Source: Scatomorpha gallistercoris (GTDB lineage Bacteria > Bacillota > Clostridia > Oscillospirales > Oscillospiraceae). Taken from it: a stretch of 10,108 nucleotides of DNA. This document shows, piece after piece, positions 7,398-10,108 of the stretch. The number at the start of each line of letters is the position of its first letter. Positions within the stretch are counted from its first letter, which is position 1. The notes below the pieces were generated by a model. That model saw only the letters and a program-made list of their open reading frames with translations, was not told the origin of the DNA and made no database searches. The translations under genes were made by a program, and so were the position numbers. The stretch covers positions 1 through 10,108 of the forward strand of contig DVFX01000102.1 in the NCBI GenBank assembly GCA_018713005.1. Direction: 5' to 3'.

Positions 7398-7514
7398 TTT
7401 TTATCCTCCCTGTTTTCATTGCATGGCGGCCCACCCGTGCGCTGCGCCTCTCCCAAACGCGCCCGCATCGGGCTTTGGTTATTATAGACAAGAGTGCTCA
7501 ATCATGCGTATAAC

Positions 7515-7543
7515 ATAATAATACAGATATGTGCAAATTTCAA
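7515..7543 (-). promoter_or_regulatory. Candidate sigma-A promoter for the PucR/CdaR-type gene
   Basis: On the minus strand TTGAAA (7538-7543) and TATTAT (7515-7520) are 17 bases apart, each close to consensus. It would give a leader of about 110 bases. A second TATAAT sits nearer the gene (7481-7486) but lacks a recognisable -35 at the right distance. Confidence 0.55.
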
Positions 7544-7579
7544 TAGAAAAATGTGAGCTTTTTGTGAACATTTGAAATT
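7536..7579. promoter_or_regulatory. Nested dyad overlapping the -35, possible operator
   Basis: The outer arms AATTTCAA (7536-7543) and TTGAAATT (7572-7579) are exact reverse complements. Inside them AAATGT (7549-7554) pairs with ACATTT (7568-7573). The left outer arm covers the candidate -35 of the regulator gene, a position suited to autoregulation. AT-rich sequence makes chance dyads common, so this is tentative. It could instead act as a weak terminator for the rsuA-type gene. Confidence 0.35.
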
Positions 7580-7617
7580 GGTATAGTTAAAAGGCACAAA
7601 TACAGGGCGATATAATC

Positions 7618-8322
7618 TTACGATGAGCTGAAAACCAGGCCGGTTTCAAATTGACGAAGTTCCCTGAAGCCTCCGGGGCCAAGGCTTTCGTCCAGCGTGA
7701 GCGCCCCAACCTGCACCCTCCTCAGGGCGAGCACATTTTTCCCCCTGGATGCCAGCATGCGCTTGACCTGGTGATATTTCCCCTCGGACACCTGTACGCG
7801 GCACCGGCAGCCCTCCAGGGGCTCCAGTACAGCCGGCAGGCACTTCGTACCGTCCGCAAGCACCAGGCCCTCTGAAAAGGCGCTGACGTCCTCTGCATCC
7901 ACCGGAATGGCCGTATCGGCAATATACGTCTTGACAACGCCGTGCTTGGGAGAAATGACACGGTGGGCAAAGTCGCCGTCGTTGGTCAGCAGAAGCAGGC
8001 CAGTAGTGTCCTTGTCCAGCCGCCCGACCGGGAACAGTCCGAGCGCACGCAGCTCTTTGGGCAGCAGCTCCAGCACAGTGCTCTGGCTCTTGTCGTCCGT
8101 TGCGCTCAGCACACCGGCGGGCTTGTCCATCATAAAATAGCGAAACTCCGAGCAGTTTATCTCCACTCCGTCCACAGTTATGACCGCGCCGTCCGAAACC
8201 TGTGCCTCGGGCCTGCGCAAAACCTCGCCCGCGGCGGCAACGCGTCCCGCGCGGACAAGGCTGCGGGCCTCGCTGCGGCTGTATAGCCCGCTTTGCGCTA
8301 GCAGCTTGTCGAGTCTTGCCAT
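7618..8322 (-). CDS. RsuA/RluB-family rRNA pseudouridine synthase
   Basis: Isomerises a specific uridine in ribosomal RNA to pseudouridine. The 234-residue protein has an N-terminal S4 RNA-binding domain (about 1-50, RLDKLLAQSGLYSRSEARSL) and a catalytic domain from about 60. The active-site motif GRLDKDTTGLLLLTNDG spans 100-116, with catalytic Asp103. SPKHGVVKTY (124-133) and EGKYHQVKRML (180-190) are family signatures. The SPKH..KTY form resembles RsuA (16S rRNA position 516 in E. coli) more than RluB/RluE, but the exact target cannot be fixed from sequence alone. ATG 8322 has AAGGAG 7 bases upstream. It is divergent from the DUF4830 gene across 62 bases and is probably monocistronic. Confidence 0.92.
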   Translation of the reverse strand: MARLDKLLAQSGLYSRSEARSLVRAGRVAAAGEVLRRPEAQVSDGAVITVDGVEINCSEFRYFMMDKPAGVLSATDDKSQSTVLELLPKELRALGLFPVGRLDKDTTGLLLLTNDGDFAHRVISPKHGVVKTYIADTAIPVDAEDVSAFSEGLVLADGTKCLPAVLEPLEGCRCRVQVSEGKYHQVKRMLASRGKNVLALRRVQVGALTLDESLGPGGFRELRQFETGLVFSSS

Positions 8323-8343
8323 TGTAAAACTCCTTGTAATAAT
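8316..8343 (+). promoter_or_regulatory. Weak candidate promoter for the DUF4830 gene
   Basis: TTGCCA (8316-8321) and AATAAT (8338-8343) are 16 bases apart, with an extended -10 TG at 8335-8336. It overlaps the rsuA-type start and ribosome site on the other strand, so the two divergent units would interfere. No good promoter for the rsuA-type gene itself was recognised in this 62-base gap. Confidence 0.3.
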
Positions 8344-8384
8344 TCACTGCCCCGGCTAATACCATTCACCGGGAGGGATGTCCT

Positions 8385-8831
8385 GTGACAGGTGAGAAAA
8401 AGCTCACGAGAAGAGGCGCCGTTTTCATCATACTGGGCGCTGCTGTAATACTCGCCGCCATTGTGCTGCTGTGCTCAGAGCCTGAGGGCTCCGGCCTGGA
8501 CAGCACCGAGGCGAGAGTAGAATACCTCTCGGGCTTCGGCTGGGAGGTTGACCCCGAGAGCGAGACAGCACGCGAGATAGTCCTGCCGGAGGACATAAGC
8601 GGCGTCATCGCACAGTACAACGTGCTGCAAAAGCAGCAGGGCTTCGACCTGGAGCCCTACGCCGGAAAAACGATTGAAAGCTATACATACGAGCTGAAGA
8701 GCTACCCAAACGGCGAAGAAAACGTCATAGCTCAGCTCTTCATATACAACGGCAGGGCAATTGCAGGCGACATTCATTCCGCCTCGCTCGGCGGATTCAT
8801 GCACGGGCTGCAAAAGGACGGCGGAAACTAG
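8385..8831 (+). CDS. Membrane-anchored DUF4830 domain protein
   Basis: A 148-residue protein of unknown function and the only plus-strand gene in the window. A basic N-terminus (MTGEKKLTRR) precedes one hydrophobic helix at about 12-30, ending in Cys30. The rest is presumably outside the membrane. Residues about 42-142 match my memory of the clostridial DUF4830 domain: ARVEYLSGFGWEVDP, VLQKQQGFDLEPYAGKTIES, YTYELKSYPNGEENVIAQLF, IYNGRAIAGDIHS and a GFMHGL ending. The start is GTG 8385, set by GGGAGG 8 bases upstream; the ATG at 8378 runs into a stop after five codons. The Cys at the helix end is not in a clean lipobox, so lipoprotein status is doubtful. It ends 69 bases before an intrinsic terminator shared with the opposite strand. 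Confidence 0.85.
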   Translation: MTGEKKLTRRGAVFIILGAAVILAAIVLLCSEPEGSGLDSTEARVEYLSGFGWEVDPESETAREIVLPEDISGVIAQYNVLQKQQGFDLEPYAGKTIESYTYELKSYPNGEENVIAQLFIYNGRAIAGDIHSASLGGFMHGLQKDGGN

Positions 8832-8898
8832 TGCCCCGAACCTATATGCAGCATTTAAAGCCCTTATGGCGCAAGTCACAATCCATACCGCGTCAATC

Positions 8899-8926
8899 AA
8901 AAAGGCCCGGCTTACGCCGAGCCTTT
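8899..8926 (-). terminator. Intrinsic terminator downstream of tuf, partly bidirectional
   Basis: On the minus strand an 11-bp stem (8916-8926 with 8901-8911) with one G-U wobble and a GTAA loop is followed by TTTTT (8899-8903, overlapping the stem base). On the plus strand the wobble becomes a C-A mismatch and the tail is only ACATTT, so termination of the DUF4830 transcript should be weaker. Orientation therefore favours the tuf transcript, which would carry a 3' untranslated region of roughly 280 bases. Confidence 0.75.
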
Positions 8927-9011
8927 ACATTTCGTATCTATCGAGACGGGGCGTTGCCTCGGCTCGATACCTCATCTTGCGCCGCAGCGACGCGACCGCC
9001 GCGCCGTTAGG

Positions 9012-9065
9012 TTTCCGTCGAGACAGTAGTCTCGACGGAAAAGGAGGAACGACGAAGTGACTGAG
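9012..9065 (+). repeat. Hairpin plus AGGAGG/GACGAAGTGACTGAG module, likely interspersed repeat
   Basis: A perfect 13-bp stem (9012-9024 with 9029-9041, loop AGTA) is followed at once by AGGAGG (9042-9047) and GACGAAGTGACTGAG (9051-9065). From memory, many Firmicutes genomes carry dispersed copies of a similar unit, a short GC-rich hairpin followed by GGGAGG and then CGAAGTGACGGAG, which annotators often translate into spurious peptides containing EVTEG. Membership is inferred from this resemblance and was not checked against any database. The outer limits of the unit are unknown. Confidence 0.5.
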
Positions 9066-9146
9066 CTTTCCCGTCTGCGGGGTAAGCGAGAGATAGGCAG
9101 TCCGCGACGACGCTCGAGGGGGGTATCCCGGGATTTATGCCGGGTA

Positions 9147-9175
9147 TCTAGGGGGGAAGATTTTCCCCCCCTAGA
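9147..9175. repeat. G-run/C-run hairpin immediately after the tuf stop
   Basis: A 12-bp stem pairs 9147-9158 with 9163-9175, with loop GATT and one bulged C. It begins 6 bases beyond the tuf stop on the minus strand. No U-tract follows, so it looks like a 3'-end stabilising or pausing hairpin rather than a terminator. A second six-G run at 9118-9123 could pair with the same C-run (9165-9171) instead. Confidence 0.65.
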
Positions 9176-9181
9176 GATTTA

Positions 9182-10108
9182 TTACTCGTTGATGGCAATA
9201 ACAACACCGGAGCCAACGGTACGGCCGCCCTCGCGGATAGCGAAGCGAAGGCCGTTCTCAATGGCGATGGGGGTGATCAGCTCGACGTCCATGTCGACGT
9301 TGTCGCCGGGCATGCACATCTCAACGCCCTCGGGCAGGGAGATGACACCGGTCACGTCGGTGGTACGGAAGTAGAACTGAGGACGGTAGTTGTTGAAGAA
9401 CGGGGTGTGACGGCCGCCCTCGTCCTTGCTCAGGACGTAGACCTGGCCCTTGAACTTGGTGTGGGGGTGAATGCTCTTGGGAGCAGCGAGAACCTGGCCG
9501 CGCTCGACGTCCTTCTTCGCGATGCCGCGGAGCAGGGTGCCGACGTTGTCGCCGGCCTCGGCGAACTCGAGGGTCTTGTGGAACATCTCGGTGCCGGTAA
9601 CGACGGTCTCCTGGGTCTCCTTGATGCCAACGATCTCAACCTTGTCGCCGACCTTGACGCGGCCACGCTCGACACGGCCGGTGGTAACGGTGCCGCGGCC
9701 GGTGATGGTGAAGACGTCCTCGATGGGCATCAGGAAGGGCTGGTCAGCCTTGCGCTCGGGGGTCTCAATCCAGGTGTCGACAGCGTCCATGAGCTCCCAG
9801 ATGCAGTTGTACTCGGGGGCGTGAGGATCGGTGCTGTTGCTCTCGAGAACCTTCAGAGCGGAGCCCTTGATGATCGGGGTGTCGTCGCCGGGGAACTCGT
9901 ACTTGTCGAGCAGCTCACGGACTTCCATCTCAACGAGCTCGAGCAGCTCGGGATCGTCCACCTGGTCGCACTTGTTCAGGAAGACAACTATATAAGGAAC
10001 GTTAACCTGACGGGCGAGCAGCAGGTGCTCACGGGTCTGGGCCATGGGGCCGTCGGAGGCGGCGATGACGAGGATAGCGCCGTCCATCTGAGCAGCGCCG
10101 GTGATCAT
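9182..10108 (-). CDS. tuf: Elongation factor Tu (5' end outside window)
   Basis: The GTPase that delivers aminoacyl-tRNA to the ribosome. The window holds 308 codons plus the stop. The first codon, the Met of MITGAAQMDGAILV, is internal and corresponds to about residue 92 of E. coli EF-Tu. The P-loop, switch I and the DCPGH motif therefore lie outside. Visible are NKCD (45-48) and GSAL (82-85) for guanine binding, domain 2 from about residue 120 (IEDVFTITGRGTVTTGRVER) and domain 3 ending GLRFAIREGGRTVGSGVV. The full length would be about 399, normal for the family. The gene ends with tandem TAA TAA. Codon use differs from the neighbours, with Ile largely ATC and few ATA codons, as expected of a very highly expressed gene. 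Whether fusA lies upstream, as in the str operon, cannot be seen. Confidence 0.98.
   Translation of the reverse strand: MITGAAQMDGAILVIAASDGPMAQTREHLLLARQVNVPYIVVFLNKCDQVDDPELLELVEMEVRELLDKYEFPGDDTPIIKGSALKVLESNSTDPHAPEYNCIWELMDAVDTWIETPERKADQPFLMPIEDVFTITGRGTVTTGRVERGRVKVGDKVEIVGIKETQETVVTGTEMFHKTLEFAEAGDNVGTLLRGIAKKDVERGQVLAAPKSIHPHTKFKGQVYVLSKDEGGRHTPFFNNYRPQFYFRTTDVTGVISLPEGVEMCMPGDNVDMDVELITPIAIENGLRFAIREGGRTVGSGVVIAINE

Larger units (their letters stand above)
7398..7617. other. AT-rich intergenic region between rsuA-type and regulator genes
   Basis: These 220 bases hold no credible gene. The half nearest rsuA (about 7480-7617) is strikingly AT-rich against GC-rich surroundings and carries the candidate promoter and dyad described separately. 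The half nearest the regulator is GC-rich and would form its leader. It includes a small 5-bp hairpin, GCCCG/CGGGC (7461-7473). I see no clear intrinsic terminator for the rsuA-type gene here. Confidence 0.7.
8832..9181. other. Hairpin-rich non-coding region between DUF4830 and tuf
   Basis: These 350 bases hold no gene I accept. Five hairpins lie in 8901-9175: the terminator (8901-8926), one with 7-bp and 5-bp stems (8939-8969), a perfect 13-bp stem (9012-9041), a GCTT-CCCG stem (9065-9087) and a G-run/C-run stem just after tuf (9147-9175). Read from the minus strand it is the tuf 3' untranslated region. Only 8832-8898 lacks obvious structure. Confidence 0.7.

Noticed and set aside
7646..8365. 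Minus-strand frame of 239 residues overlapping the rsuA-type gene
   Set aside because: It is an out-of-frame shadow. The pseudouridine synthase frame has S4 and catalytic motifs and a clear ribosome site.
8761..9060. Plus-strand frame overlapping the DUF4830 tail and running into the hairpin region
   Set aside because: It overlaps a better gene in another frame, crosses the terminator hairpin, and has no ribosome site or family resemblance.
9057..9374. Plus-strand reading frame with AGGAGG and GTG start, 105 residues
   Set aside because: Despite a good-looking ribosome site it runs antisense through the 3' end of tuf, the product is Arg/Ser-rich with no domain, and the start lies in a hairpin module that looks like a non-coding repeat.
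1..10108. CRISPR array, tRNA, rRNA, insertion sequence or prophage
   Set aside because: No regularly spaced repeats, cloverleaf-like RNA, transposase or phage gene was recognised. Nearly all the sequence is explained by housekeeping genes.

Overview
The window looks like chromosomal DNA of a GC-rich Clostridia member, probably Oscillospirales (Ruminococcaceae/Oscillospiraceae-like). This is inferred from gene content and order (ftsE-ftsX-M23-S41, then greA-lysS; a DUF4830 protein; a RsuA-type pseudouridine synthase; tuf) and from strong AGGAGG-type ribosome binding sites. It is mostly conserved housekeeping sequence. No phage, transposase, CRISPR array, tRNA or rRNA was seen.

Layout, in minus-strand transcription order from the right edge. 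The 3' three quarters of tuf (EF-Tu) enters at the right and stops at 9182. About 350 bases without a credible gene follow (8832-9181), packed with hairpins and ending in an intrinsic terminator at 8899-8926. One plus-strand gene, a small membrane-anchored DUF4830 protein (8385-8831), is divergent from a minus-strand rsuA-type gene (7618-8322). A 220-base AT-rich gap carries a candidate promoter and a dyad. It precedes a PucR/CdaR-type regulator (6303-7397). The cell-envelope block follows: ftsE (5526-6218) and ftsX (4655-5539) overlap, then a secreted coiled-coil M23 peptidase (3322-4635) and a membrane-anchored S41 C-terminal processing protease (2031-3218). A sigma-A promoter with perfect consensus hexamers (1995-2023) then starts the greA (1468-1950) and lysS (1-1452, truncated by the window edge) pair.

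How the genes work together: FtsEX is an ATP-driven transmembrane switch that in other bacteria activates a periplasmic or extracellular coiled-coil peptidoglycan hydrolase. The M23 protein just downstream is the obvious partner. Its LytM domain keeps all the metal and catalytic histidines, so it is predicted to cut peptidoglycan itself. The S41 protease next to it may limit the hydrolase or process another envelope protein. greA and lysS form a separate transcription/translation unit with its own promoter.

The least explained parts are between genes: a cluster of five hairpins downstream of tuf, containing a hairpin plus AGGAGG plus GACGAAGTGACTGAG module that resembles an interspersed repeat of Firmicutes genomes, and two related GC-rich palindromes flanking the ftsEX-M23 genes.
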